A DNA stretch of 64,000 nucleotides from Breviolum minutum Mf 1.05b.01. Its lineage: Eukaryota; Sar; Dinophyceae; Suessiales; Symbiodiniaceae. The DNA lies in NCBI GenBank assembly GCA_000507305.1, contig DF240822.1, positions 35,695 through 99,694 of the forward strand, in the 5' to 3' direction. Positions 55,433-63,680 of this stretch are shown here, piece after piece. The notes beneath the pieces are model-generated. The model was given only the letters and a program-made list of their open reading frames with translations, was not told where the DNA came from and made no database searches. The translations under genes were made by a program, and so were the position numbers. How positions within the stretch are numbered: position 1 is the stretch's first letter; the number at the start of each line of letters is the position of its first letter.

Positions 55433-57505
55433 ATGGCAGCTTCTTCATCTTCCAAAGATGAGAGGCCTGCAAAGCTTCAAAAGCTTGATGCTTTCAAGAG
55501 AAAACTGCCATACATCTCAGCTTCAGCCCTGGCAGCATTTTTGGGTGAAGTCAAAGAATCTGGGCCACCAGAATTGGGGAACAGAAAGCAAATTCAAGAA
55601 GCAACTGCACATGCTCTGAAGAGCACTGCATATGGGCCAATGGTCACTCAAGCCCCTGCTAAACTGTCAGATGGAAACACCAGAGATATTTTGTATGTGA
55701 ACCCTTTGTCTCTACTTGCTGCAGCAGTGGAGCAGGGTGGAAGCTACACCAAATTGATGCTAGGTGCTTTGGAAGAAAAGGGCTGTTCCTTTGAGAAGCC
55801 CTTTCATGTGCTGCTTTATGCAGATGAAATTGTTCCAGGCAATGCCTTGGGACATCATGTGAGTCGCAAGGTGTGGTGCTTTTACATGTCAATATTAGAA
55901 TTTGGCCCTTTGCAGCTCCAAAAAGAGCAAGCTTGGCTTACTGTTATGATTCAAAGGACTTCCATTGTGAATACACTGTCAGCTGGTGTCAGCCAACTTT
56001 ACAAAATTTTATTGAGAGCAATATTTTTGAATCCTGAATGTCAAGTCAGCAATGGATTGGGACTGAAAATGCAAGACTCTTTGAAGCATATTTTCTTGCA
56101 ATTTGGTGGTATTCTCCAGGATGGAGGTGCCCACAAAAACACCTGGAGTGTGAAGGGTGATGGTGGCACCAAATTCTGTCCATTATGCTTGAATTTGGTT
56201 TCTTCAAGGAGCAACCTTGTATCCCAGGATGGAGAAGCAATTCTGACATCAGATATGCATTTCTCTTCAAATTTGGTGCTGGCAAGCAACTCTTCTATTT
56301 GGAAAAGCATTGACACCCTTGCTAAGAAGAAGAATGAGCTTACACAACACAATTTCAAGTTGTGGGAGCAGGCTGCTGGCTACAATTTTGAGCCTCAAGG
56401 GCTTTTGTTTGACAAAGAGCTTCGAGAGTATGTCAAACCTGCTGACCATTTCCTACATGACTGGATGCATTGCCTTCTTTGCAATGGCATTGTTGCAACT
56501 ATCATGAACCTATTGCTCAAGGATTTGGAGGTTGCAAAACTTGATTTTTATGATATGTTTCAGAAGTACCTGCAGTTTTGGAGCCTGCCCAAAAGCATGA
56601 ATGCTTCTTCTCTTGGAAGCCTTTTCACTGCTAAGAAGAAAAAGGCCAACAAGGATGCCAACACCTTCAAAGCATCTGCTGGTGAGTTTTTGGGTTTGTA
56701 CCCAATCTTGACATATTTTTTGCAGAAAGTCTTGCTTCCATCAGGCACTTGCCCAAAACAATGTATGGTTTTTGTGGAGTTGAGCAACTTGCTAGATTTG
56801 TTGCAAACCATCCCACTGGGCAAGATTACAGCCAAACAAGTTGAAGCTTCTGTGGATGCTCTTTTCAAGGCTTTGGAGGTGGCTGGATGGGTTTGTTTTT
56901 TCCATGCCAAGTTTCACTGGCTGGTGCATTTTGCTGGTCACCTGTCAAATCTGCAGTGCCTCCCCAGTTGTTTTACACACGAGAGGAAGCATAAGACAGT
57001 GAAGCGCTTTTTACAGACTGTGACCAATACAGCAACCTATGAAAAATCTGTCTTGGGGGAAGTGGTGGCACAGGATTTGTTTGATATCAGGCAAGAAGGT
57101 GTCTTTGCTTCCCAATTTGCTTTGCAGAACAAAGGTGCTGCATCCAAGAAATTTACAACTTTTTTGTCACAGCACATGGCTTTTGATATTTGCTATACTT
57201 GTGCAACTTTGCTGTTGCACCCCACTGGAAAAGTCTCAAAGACAGACTTTGCCCTCTACAGGGACAGCAATGACATGCTTGGTTGTGGTGAAGTGTGGCT
57301 GCATTGTGAAGTGGATGGCAAGCTTTGGACTTTACTTTCTGTGTGGAAGCTCGAGTCTTACAGCAGCAATACATGCTCAGCCATTTGGGCAAAAACTGAA
57401 AGCACCATGCTCTTGGATTCCCAACAAATTTTGTGCCCTCTGACATGGCAAAAACATGGCCACCAGAAAATTGTTACTTTGGTTCAAATGCCTTACAGGC
57501 CTTGA
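55433..57505 (+). CDS. Transposase-like protein (DDE, CACTA/Plavaka-type, inferred)
   Basis: The ATG at 55,433 follows TTCTTCAG and gives MAASSSSKDERPAKLQK; 690 residues to the stop. LLYADEIVPGNALG (Asp at about residue 131) followed by KVWCFYMSILEFGP matches in pattern the Y-[AS]-D-[DE]-x-x-G-N block of Plavaka/TNP2 transposases. Later come KGDGGTKFCPLCLN (Asp and a C-x-x-C, about 242), DHFLHDWMHCLLCNGI (D-x-x-H, about 340-352), and THERKHKTVKRFLQTVTNT (E-R-K, about 513), comparable to the E-R...K...V-R-N block of TNP2. Together they could supply a DDE triad. Inference from motif order; fits the inverted repeats and subterminal arrays. Confidence 0.6.
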   Translation: MAASSSSKDERPAKLQKLDAFKRKLPYISASALAAFLGEVKESGPPELGNRKQIQEATAHALKSTAYGPMVTQAPAKLSDGNTRDILYVNPLSLLAAAVEQGGSYTKLMLGALEEKGCSFEKPFHVLLYADEIVPGNALGHHVSRKVWCFYMSILEFGPLQLQKEQAWLTVMIQRTSIVNTLSAGVSQLYKILLRAIFLNPECQVSNGLGLKMQDSLKHIFLQFGGILQDGGAHKNTWSVKGDGGTKFCPLCLNLVSSRSNLVSQDGEAILTSDMHFSSNLVLASNSSIWKSIDTLAKKKNELTQHNFKLWEQAAGYNFEPQGLLFDKELREYVKPADHFLHDWMHCLLCNGIVATIMNLLLKDLEVAKLDFYDMFQKYLQFWSLPKSMNASSLGSLFTAKKKKANKDANTFKASAGEFLGLYPILTYFLQKVLLPSGTCPKQCMVFVELSNLLDLLQTIPLGKITAKQVEASVDALFKALEVAGWVCFFHAKFHWLVHFAGHLSNLQCLPSCFTHERKHKTVKRFLQTVTNTATYEKSVLGEVVAQDLFDIRQEGVFASQFALQNKGAASKKFTTFLSQHMAFDICYTCATLLLHPTGKVSKTDFALYRDSNDMLGCGEVWLHCEVDGKLWTLLSVWKLESYSSNTCSAIWAKTESTMLLDSQQILCPLTWQKHGHQKIVTLVQMPYRP

Positions 57506-58104
57506 TGTGAATGATTTAGCAAATTTGTTTTTTTGCATGCCAGTTGCCTGCATGCATGGTCAGCACAGGAATTTGCATTTGTTTTGGCAAAAAAGTGCAG
57601 CTCTTACTGGTAGGTGGGTGTAGGGTGTGGAATAAGTTTGCATTTGTTCTTTTAAGGATGTTTGAAACAGCAACTGGAAAGATAACAAACTCACCTACAG
57701 GTTCATGATAAGCACATTGTGTATCATACTGAAACCCTCAAGTTCACCATTTTTCTTTATGAACCTATGTGATGCAAGCAAAGAAACTTGCATGTTTGCT
57801 GGTCTGTCAAGGGCAAAAAAGTAGCCAAAGATCAAGGTGTATATGATTAAAGTGTTTTTCAATTCTTGGGGATTCCAATACTTATCATCATTCTTCTGTT
57901 TTCTACAAAAGAACAATCAGGTCAGCAACTACATGTTCCAGGCCAAAGAAACACTTAAGTATAGTGATTTCAATTGTGTTTATAGGGTGCACTGTCTGCT
58001 AAATGTTGATGGTGTGCAAAAAAATCATATTCACAGAATCATGCAAAAGGAACAAATCTCAATTTTTAATTTGTATTTTTCAACCATGGGTGACATGTTT
58101 CTGA
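57506..58104. other. Noncoding 3' part of the transposon
   Basis: AT-rich, no supported ORF, leading into the right subterminal array. Confidence 0.5.
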
Positions 58105-58275
58105 CATAGCTATCCACTTAGCTATCCACTTAGCTATCCATTATCCATTTAGCTATCCACTTAACAAAAAGGTTATCCACTTAGCTATACTGATAGCTAA
58201 CCACAGCTACACCATGGCTAAGTGGTTAACATGTGGGCTGATGTTAACCACTTAGCTATCCATTTCGTATACGAA
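58105..58275 (-). repeat. Right subterminal array (inverted relative to left)
   Basis: AGCTATCCACTTAGCTATCC and variants (TTATCCACTTAGCTATA, GTTAACCACTTAGCTATCC) occur about six times. They are the reverse complement of the left array. Confidence 0.85.
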
Positions 58276-58308
58276 TAGCTTCAAGCTAAACATTTAGCTA
58301 AGTGCCAT

Positions 58309-58355
58309 GTATCTTCTGCTATCTTCTAGCAAAGCAGCAGCTCATCTAAGCACCG
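58309..58355 (-). repeat. Right terminal inverted repeat
   Basis: Ends CAGCTCATCTAAGCACCG; pairs with 42,103-42,149. The YR-element reading frame begins within or directly after it. Confidence 0.7.
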
Positions 58356-58931
58356 GATTGGGAGGCTTGGTCCGAGGTGTTTCGTTGCATCAGGACCACC
58401 TTCCTTCTTCTGGAGACCGTGACACCAGAGAGGTTGGATGGGTATGCTGAGCACATCCGATCTTTGAGTGCTCGATTTGGACCGACATGTTGGGACATCA
58501 TCTACTTGGGTGACGTTCACATGAGGTCAGAACACTTCGAGCGTATCAGAAGGAAGCTCACGCAGAATCCTAACCATGGCTTCACGGTGGCAAGTCCGTG
58601 GAATGCAGTCTACGCCCAATCCGTGCTGGAGGATAGCTTTTGGTCCAAGGAGGTCATCACCCCAGCCACCCTGAGGCTTGCCAAGGGGAGCTCGTTGCCC
58701 TCTCCGGTGAGCACAGGGGTTACTGGTGGGGTTTCAAAGAAGCGGAAGAAGGTCAGGCACAATGGGACTTCGTGGACTCACAACAAGCGTGGATCGGAGA
58801 TTTGTGAGAAGTGGAACCAAGGCCGTTGTGGGGTCCCAAAACCGCAGTCGAAGTGCGCAGCGGGTCGTTCCCACCAGTGCTCTTCCTGCTTGGGGCCTCA
58901 TATGGCCAAGGACTGCAAATCCAAGAAGTGA
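58350..58931 (+). CDS. YR element Gag, 5' partial
   Basis: Open from the junction: APDWEAWSEVFRCIRTTF, then AEHIRSLSARFGPTCWDIIY, a helical region. Near the end ICEKWNQGRCG, CAAGRSHQCSSCLGPHMAKD and C follow the C-x-x-[FW]-N-x-G-x-C...H-x-C-x-x-C...H-x(4)-C pattern typical of DIRS-type Gag. The frame ends at TGA 58,929-58,931, but the same frame then continues open into the methyltransferase-like ORF. The start is lost, so no initiation codon is assigned. Confidence 0.7.
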   Translation, partial: APDWEAWSEVFRCIRTTFLLLETVTPERLDGYAEHIRSLSARFGPTCWDIIYLGDVHMRSEHFERIRRKLTQNPNHGFTVASPWNAVYAQSVLEDSFWSKEVITPATLRLAKGSSLPSPVSTGVTGGVSKKRKKVRHNGTSWTHNKRGSEICEKWNQGRCGVPKPQSKCAAGRSHQCSSCLGPHMAKDCKSKK

Positions 58932-59984
58932 CCCAAGGGGTCACCAGGCGCCTTAGCACCCAAGGAGCCTGGTGGAGACGCATCGGGTGCAACAGCTGAC
59001 ACTGAACCTACGAAAGCTGACAAGGAAAAGAAAAAGAGAGGGGCCGAAAGGCCACCAGAGCCCATCGAGCCACCAAAGAAGAAAGCGAAGGGGGACCACA
59101 AAGGGGATGCTGCAGTGCATGCCCAAGAACCTCATGGGGCAGGGTCTGCATCATCGGCACCTTCTAGTGGTTCCAAGAGGAGCAAGCCTAAGGAGGCTGG
59201 CCAGCTGTATGGCGAGTGGACTCACAAGCCATCACAGATGGGCAATCGTCCGAGGTGCTTACATCTGTTCTCAGGTCCAGAACGCGAGGGTGACTTAGCC
59301 CAGCAGCTTGTGGGAAAAGGCTGGGCCGTATGCTCGGTGGATCTGGAACAGCCAACGTCCACAAATCTTTTGGACCAAGGGACCAGACAGCTCATCATTG
59401 CCGACGTGGACAACGAGATGTTTGACCACATCCACCTGGGAACGCCATGTGAGACGTTTTCTCCCCTCCGCGAGAATCCCCCTGGTCCTAAACCATTGCG
59501 TAGTGCATCGCAGGTTGAAGGACTGAAGGAGGGTTTGAACCAAAAGGAGGTCAAGCAGTTGAAAGAAGGAAACGAGCACGTTGCGTTCTCAGGGGATGTG
59601 ATGGCTACAGCGCATCAGGCAGATGTGTCTTTCGCCCTCGAGAATCCAGAACCGCTCAAGGAGGTCTCCATGTTCAACATGCCGAAGATCAAGGTGATCA
59701 CGGCCCTGGATGGTGTATCCCATGTGGACTTTGACCAGTGCAGATTTGGAGCAGAGACCCAGAAGCCTACTCGGTTTCTCTGCTACAAGGTCAAGCACGA
59801 GTCAGTAGCGAACCACAGGTGTAACCATCCCAAGAAGGAATGGAAAGGAAATGACGGGAAGGTCTACAAGGCTTCACATGAGAGGCTTGTGGGCCGGAAG
59901 AGAATTAGAGATGGCAAAGAAGAGTACGCATCAAAGGCGTTGGGCAACTACCCGTCTAGACTCTGTCAGGGGCCTCCCTGGTGA
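58932..59984 (+). CDS. YR element C5-methyltransferase-like protein
   Basis: Same frame as gag, separated only by one TGA. After a Lys/Pro/Glu-rich linker (KKKRGAERPPEPIEPPKKKA) the domain begins at about 59,250: CLHLFSGPEREGDLAQQLVG (motif I-like), AVCSVDLEQP (acidic end of strand 2), DHIHLGTPCETFSPLRE (Pro-Cys of motif IV at 59,445-59,450), ADVSFALENPEP (E-N-P, motif VI), VDFDQCRFGAETQKPTRFLC (motif VIII-like), a Cys/His patch (RCNHPKKEW), and ALGNYPSRLCQ, similar to the Y-P-x-x-L-C end of C5 enzymes. The catalytic Cys and Glu positions are kept. About 250 residues, compact, with no evident target-recognition domain. Other DIRS elements are known for adenine-methyltransferase-like domains, so a Pro-Cys type is unusual. 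Confidence 0.65.
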   Translation, partial: PKGSPGALAPKEPGGDASGATADTEPTKADKEKKKRGAERPPEPIEPPKKKAKGDHKGDAAVHAQEPHGAGSASSAPSSGSKRSKPKEAGQLYGEWTHKPSQMGNRPRCLHLFSGPEREGDLAQQLVGKGWAVCSVDLEQPTSTNLLDQGTRQLIIADVDNEMFDHIHLGTPCETFSPLRENPPGPKPLRSASQVEGLKEGLNQKEVKQLKEGNEHVAFSGDVMATAHQADVSFALENPEPLKEVSMFNMPKIKVITALDGVSHVDFDQCRFGAETQKPTRFLCYKVKHESVANHRCNHPKKEWKGNDGKVYKASHERLVGRKRIRDGKEEYASKALGNYPSRLCQGPPW

Positions 59985-60021
59985 AGATCTTCCCTGACCC
60001 TCCTACAAGGGCCCTGGGGGG

Positions 60022-60655
60022 GTGCCCAAGGTCCGCGATGAGGAAGACGAAGAAGCACTTGGAGGGATGAGGAACCCGAGAAAGTCAGTCGAACGTCTTC
60101 CGAAAGCGCTGGAGCTAGGCACCATCATAAGGGACCTGTTTGAGACGGGGTTGGCTAAGTATGAAGACTTAAAAGAAACTGCCAGAGCGATATTTGAGGG
60201 AAGCAAGCCAATACCAGAGTTTGACGACAGGATCATCTCGAGGTTGAAGGCGGCCACCCTTAAAGTGTTGTCGTTCGAGGGCCTTCCAGAAAAGTCTTCG
60301 CTAGCCAACTCGCCGCTGGATGCCGCACTGCTATGGGGCTGGGCAGAGTTCTCTGAAGACCCGGATGGCAAGACGCTTGCTAGTTGGATCCAAAAGGGTG
60401 CCCCCTTAGGATTCGACGAAGCAGTGGATTGCAACGGGGTCTTCCCGAAAGTCACCGGCCTCAGCCCCATTGACGCTCCCACAGATGCAGAACTAGCAAG
60501 GCCACTGGATGGTTGGGCAAATTGGCCATCAGCAGATGAAGAGAAGGATGACCTCCATCGCCTAGTCAGAGAGGCCGAGGCCAAAGGGTTTTGTCGAGTG
60601 GTGACCCGAGTCCGGGAGGCCAAGAAGACCCTAGGCCAGGACCCGATCCTCAACA
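60022..60655 (+). CDS. YR element Pol N-terminal part (before frameshift)
   Basis: Frame 1, open from about 59,998 with no in-frame ATG until GGMRNPRKSVERLPKAL. A helical lead region is followed by TLASWIQKGAPLGFD and VREAEAKGFCRVVTRVREAK, which corresponds to the segment directly before RT motif 1 in DIRS-type polymerases. Around 60,650-60,660 (DPILN) the meaningful reading passes to frame 2, so one base has been gained or lost. Confidence 0.6.
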
Positions 60656-62068
60656 GGTGTGGTGGTCAAGTACTCGGGATCTGGAAGCGAAATCAAGAAG
60701 AAGAGCAGAATAATATGGGACATGCGTGAGAGCGGGGTCAATGACAAATGTGACCCTGCTGAGCGCATTGTCTTGCCGAGGCTCATGGACGTTGTCTCCG
60801 AAACGTTGAAAAAGCAGAAGCACAATCAGCTCCCCACGTTTGCAGCCATCGACATCCAGGATGCGTTTCATAACGTGCCATCGGGGGCCGATAAGAAGTA
60901 CACGGCTGCAAAAGTAGCCATGGAGAGTGGTGAGGAGGCCTTCATCATCTACGACGTCTTGGTGTTCGGCAGCAAGAGCTCCCCCACCATCTGGGGACGG
61001 TTCGCGGCCTACCTTGGGAGGATTCTGTGCTCGGTCCTTCCGGAGATGGGTGTGCAAATCTACGTGGACGATCCCATTTTCATCTTGCCCAACGACAAAG
61101 AGCAGGCCGTGCATCTACTCACCCTTACATTGCTCATCCTCAAGGTCTTCGGCTTTCCTGTGAAGCTGGAGAAAGCGGACGCTGGCAATAAGGTGAGGTG
61201 GATAGGAGCCACTCTTGAGTCAGGGCTAGATGATTCCTCGGGACCGTTCGTGGAGGTCACGATACCCCAGGAGAAGGTGGAGAAGCTTTTGTCGGAGAGC
61301 AGAAACTTCCTGAAGGCACCTGTGGTCGGAGTTCGGCAACTCCGTTCCTACGCTGGCTCTATGGCCTTCGTGGCAGGGCTTGTGCCGGTTCTCCGTCCGT
61401 TTCTTTCGCCCTTGTGGGCAGCTCTTTCCAAAGGTGCCGCTAATGACGGTAACCCGGGACGAACTGGCAACGCCGGTCAGTCTAGGGTTGCCGGAAAGCT
61501 CGTGCATACCAAAAGGATTGCAGCCAGCTTACATTGGGTGATAGCGCTACTACAAGGAGAACACGGCAAGCTCAAACGAAGGTTCGATGCTCTGAGAAAA
61601 GATGAAGGATGGGAAATCGTCACAGATGCCTGTCCGTGGGGAATAGGTGGAATCCTCTACAAGGACTCGATTCCACAGAGATGGTTTTCGGCAGCGAAGA
61701 AAGGTGACTCTGGATTCAACACGGCTTGGGAAGCCCTAGCCCTTCTTACAGCTCTGCGGCTGTGGCTCCCCAGACTTCCGAAGATGCTTTCAGTGAGAGT
61801 GAAGAGTGACAACGTGGGGGCACTCAGGATGCTCTTGAGCCTCACGTCCTCTTCGGAACCGCTGGGCGTCATTGTGAGAGAGGTTGCCTTGGACATTGCC
61901 GGGGACAATTACCAGATTTCAGAGCTGGTGCATGTGGCTGGCATCACGAATGTGGCGGCGGACGCACTGAGTAGACTGTGGGCTCCGCAACCTGAACCCC
62001 TCCCGAATCTGGGAGAAGCTGTACAGGACGTCACGCCAGACTTTGGCCCGGACTTTTGGAAGGTATGA
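60656..62068 (+). CDS. YR element reverse transcriptase-RNase H
   Basis: RT motifs: KKKSRIIWDMRESGVN; FAAIDIQDAFHNVP (first Asp); VLVFGSKSSPTIWGRFAA (motif B, the F-G-x-x-x-[SA]-P type of DIRS); IYVDDPIF (catalytic Asp pair); VKLEKADAGNKVRWIG. RNase H: WEIVTDACPWGIGGIL (Asp), FNTAWEALALLTAL (Glu), VKSDNVGALRML (Asp), and LVHVAGITNVAADALSRL (last Asp with L-S-R). All catalytic residues are present in one open frame of about 470 codons. Related to DIRS/Ngaro rather than copia RTs. Confidence 0.85.
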   Translation, partial: GVVVKYSGSGSEIKKKSRIIWDMRESGVNDKCDPAERIVLPRLMDVVSETLKKQKHNQLPTFAAIDIQDAFHNVPSGADKKYTAAKVAMESGEEAFIIYDVLVFGSKSSPTIWGRFAAYLGRILCSVLPEMGVQIYVDDPIFILPNDKEQAVHLLTLTLLILKVFGFPVKLEKADAGNKVRWIGATLESGLDDSSGPFVEVTIPQEKVEKLLSESRNFLKAPVVGVRQLRSYAGSMAFVAGLVPVLRPFLSPLWAALSKGAANDGNPGRTGNAGQSRVAGKLVHTKRIAASLHWVIALLQGEHGKLKRRFDALRKDEGWEIVTDACPWGIGGILYKDSIPQRWFSAAKKGDSGFNTAWEALALLTALRLWLPRLPKMLSVRVKSDNVGALRMLLSLTSSSEPLGVIVREVALDIAGDNYQISELVHVAGITNVAADALSRLWAPQPEPLPNLGEAVQDVTPDFGPDFWKV

Positions 62069-62160
62069 AAAGTGAAAACCGTGCGAAGGCTGGGATAGGG
62101 TCTGAGTGTGGTCCACAGTTTCTCACAAACACAAAGTAAGTCAGGGTCCGCAGCTTAGCC

Positions 62161-62382
62161 ATGCCAAAGCTCAAGAGCATCCTCGGCAAAAGACCAAGGT
62201 ATGCAAGTTATAATGTGTCGGGACCCGAGACTGCTGTTCCCCCCCGGGGAAATGTAGTTTTATCTGAGGGGTTTGCTATGGGAGGTCAGGCTGAGGAGAG
62301 GCAGCCTTCTGGGCCAACCTACTCCGGGCCGAGGCCGTACACGAGGGGCTCCTTGGGGGAAGCTAGGCGGTTGAGGCTCTAG
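62161..62382 (+). CDS. Short ORF before the recombinase (73 aa)
   Basis: ATG 62,161 gives MPKLKSILGKRPRYASYNVS, then Gly/Pro/Arg-rich sequence to a TAG that overlaps the next frame by one base. It could be the recombinase N-terminus joined by a lost frameshift. Function unknown. Confidence 0.35.
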   Translation: MPKLKSILGKRPRYASYNVSGPETAVPPRGNVVLSEGFAMGGQAEERQPSGPTYSGPRPYTRGSLGEARRLRL

Positions 62383-63680
62383 TGACCGAAGCCGATGCCC
62401 CGTCCTCTAGGTCATCCCTGAAGTCCCAACTGAAGACGTGGGATCAGGTAGCCCGTGACGCTGGCTTTCAAGAACCCTTTCGTCTAACACCGAACCTAGT
62501 TTTTACGGTGGTAGGTGTTCTTAAACAAGCGGGCTACAGGTCTGCAGTTAATTACCTAGAGGCGGCCAAACGAGTTCACATAGAGTCTGGCCTTCCATTC
62601 TCAATTCAACTCAAGCATGCTTGCAGGACGGCCTCGAGAAGCGCAAAACGTGATCTGGGGTCCTCCAAGCAAGCAGAGGCGCTCAGCCTGTTCGCAATGG
62701 CCTCCTTCGAAGGTAACGGCCCACCTATCAAGGGAGGCCCGGCAAATCCCGGCCAAGCCTGTCTCATCTCAGCGTGGTGGCTACTTCGAGAAATTGAAGC
62801 CAGCCATGCCAAGGTGAGTCATGTGCTAGTCAACAGGGATAGCCACGTAGTTTCTTTGAAACTCCCCAACTCCAAGACGGATTTCATGGCATTGGGTACA
62901 TCTAGATCACACAGTTGTTGCTGTCAACTAGGAGCTTCAAAGATGTGCCCCTACCATGCCCTCTTGAGGCAAGTAGATTACGCCAAGAACCTTGGAGGAA
63001 ATTTTGAAGGGTGGCTTTTTCCCACCCAAGAGGGAGACAAAGCAACAAAACGAGGATGGTGCCGAACCTTCACAGCCATTGCTTTAAAGCAAGGCTTGGA
63101 GACCGAGTGGAACAACGGAGCTCCAAAGTACACAGGTCACACAGCTAGGGCCTCAGGTGCAGTCCATCTAGCCTTGGCAAAGGTGGACCTCTGGAGGATC
63201 CAGCTGTTTGGTAGGTGGACATCCTCAGCATTTTTACGTTATGTTAGGTCAGCACCTCAAGCCTCCTTGCATGAGTTAGCCCTGGAAACAGTCAAGGTGC
63301 CGCAATCCCTTCCGTCAAGTGCCCCTGCTATGGTCCCGGAAAGAGCGGATTCTTCCATTCTACCGGTATCAGAAGAAATGTTAGAGGAAGCAGCACCAGC
63401 TCCAGAGGCATCAGATGTAGCAAAGGAATTTGTTACGAACAACTCATCAAGGGGCAAAGTACACCGGGTCCTTGCCCACTCCGAAGATCTTCACCCAAGA
63501 CATTGGAGATCAAAATGCGGGTGGTACTTTGGAAGAGGCATGACTTCGTATGACCTACATGACTTCCAACCACACGGCCAGGTTTGCAAGATCTGTTTCG
63601 CCACTCCAACTCCTCGGGGCGAAGATGATGATTCATCATCTAGCACGTCTTCAGATACCTCCAGCGACGCTGACAACTAG
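62382..63680 (+). CDS. YR element tyrosine recombinase
   Basis: 432 codons (the frame is entered at a GTG; the natural start is uncertain). SAWWLLREIE holds the first catalytic Arg. YTGHTARASGAVHLALAKVD gives the H-x-x-R box, LFGRWTSSAFLRYV gives the Trp and the nucleophilic Tyr, and the spacing matches DIRS/Ngaro YR proteins. A conserved C-terminal extension has KVHRVL, HWRSKCGWYFGRG and VCKICF, a likely Cys-rich zinc site, then an acidic Ser/Asp tail (DDDSSSSTSSDTSSDADN). The YR would insert the circular cDNA without making a target duplication. The catalytic set appears complete. Confidence 0.85.
   Translation: MTEADAPSSRSSLKSQLKTWDQVARDAGFQEPFRLTPNLVFTVVGVLKQAGYRSAVNYLEAAKRVHIESGLPFSIQLKHACRTASRSAKRDLGSSKQAEALSLFAMASFEGNGPPIKGGPANPGQACLISAWWLLREIEASHAKVSHVLVNRDSHVVSLKLPNSKTDFMALGTSRSHSCCCQLGASKMCPYHALLRQVDYAKNLGGNFEGWLFPTQEGDKATKRGWCRTFTAIALKQGLETEWNNGAPKYTGHTARASGAVHLALAKVDLWRIQLFGRWTSSAFLRYVRSAPQASLHELALETVKVPQSLPSSAPAMVPERADSSILPVSEEMLEEAAPAPEASDVAKEFVTNNSSRGKVHRVLAHSEDLHPRHWRSKCGWYFGRGMTSYDLHDFQPHGQVCKICFATPTPRGEDDDSSSSTSSDTSSDADN

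Larger units (their letters stand above)
42103..58355 (+). mobile_element. 16-kb multi-ORF DNA transposon (CACTA/Plavaka-like, inferred)
   Basis: Left end CGGTACTTAGATGGGCTG and the reverse complement of the right end, CGGTGCTTAGATGAGCTG, match at 23 of the first 28 bases and more weakly for about 20 more. Inside each terminus lie arrays of one short motif in opposite orientation (see subterminal repeats). The flanks are unrelated: a dispersed repeat on the left, the YR retroelement on the right. All ORFs point the same way and are CpG-poor. No clear target-site duplication was found, so the exact ends may shift by a few bases. Confidence 0.75.
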
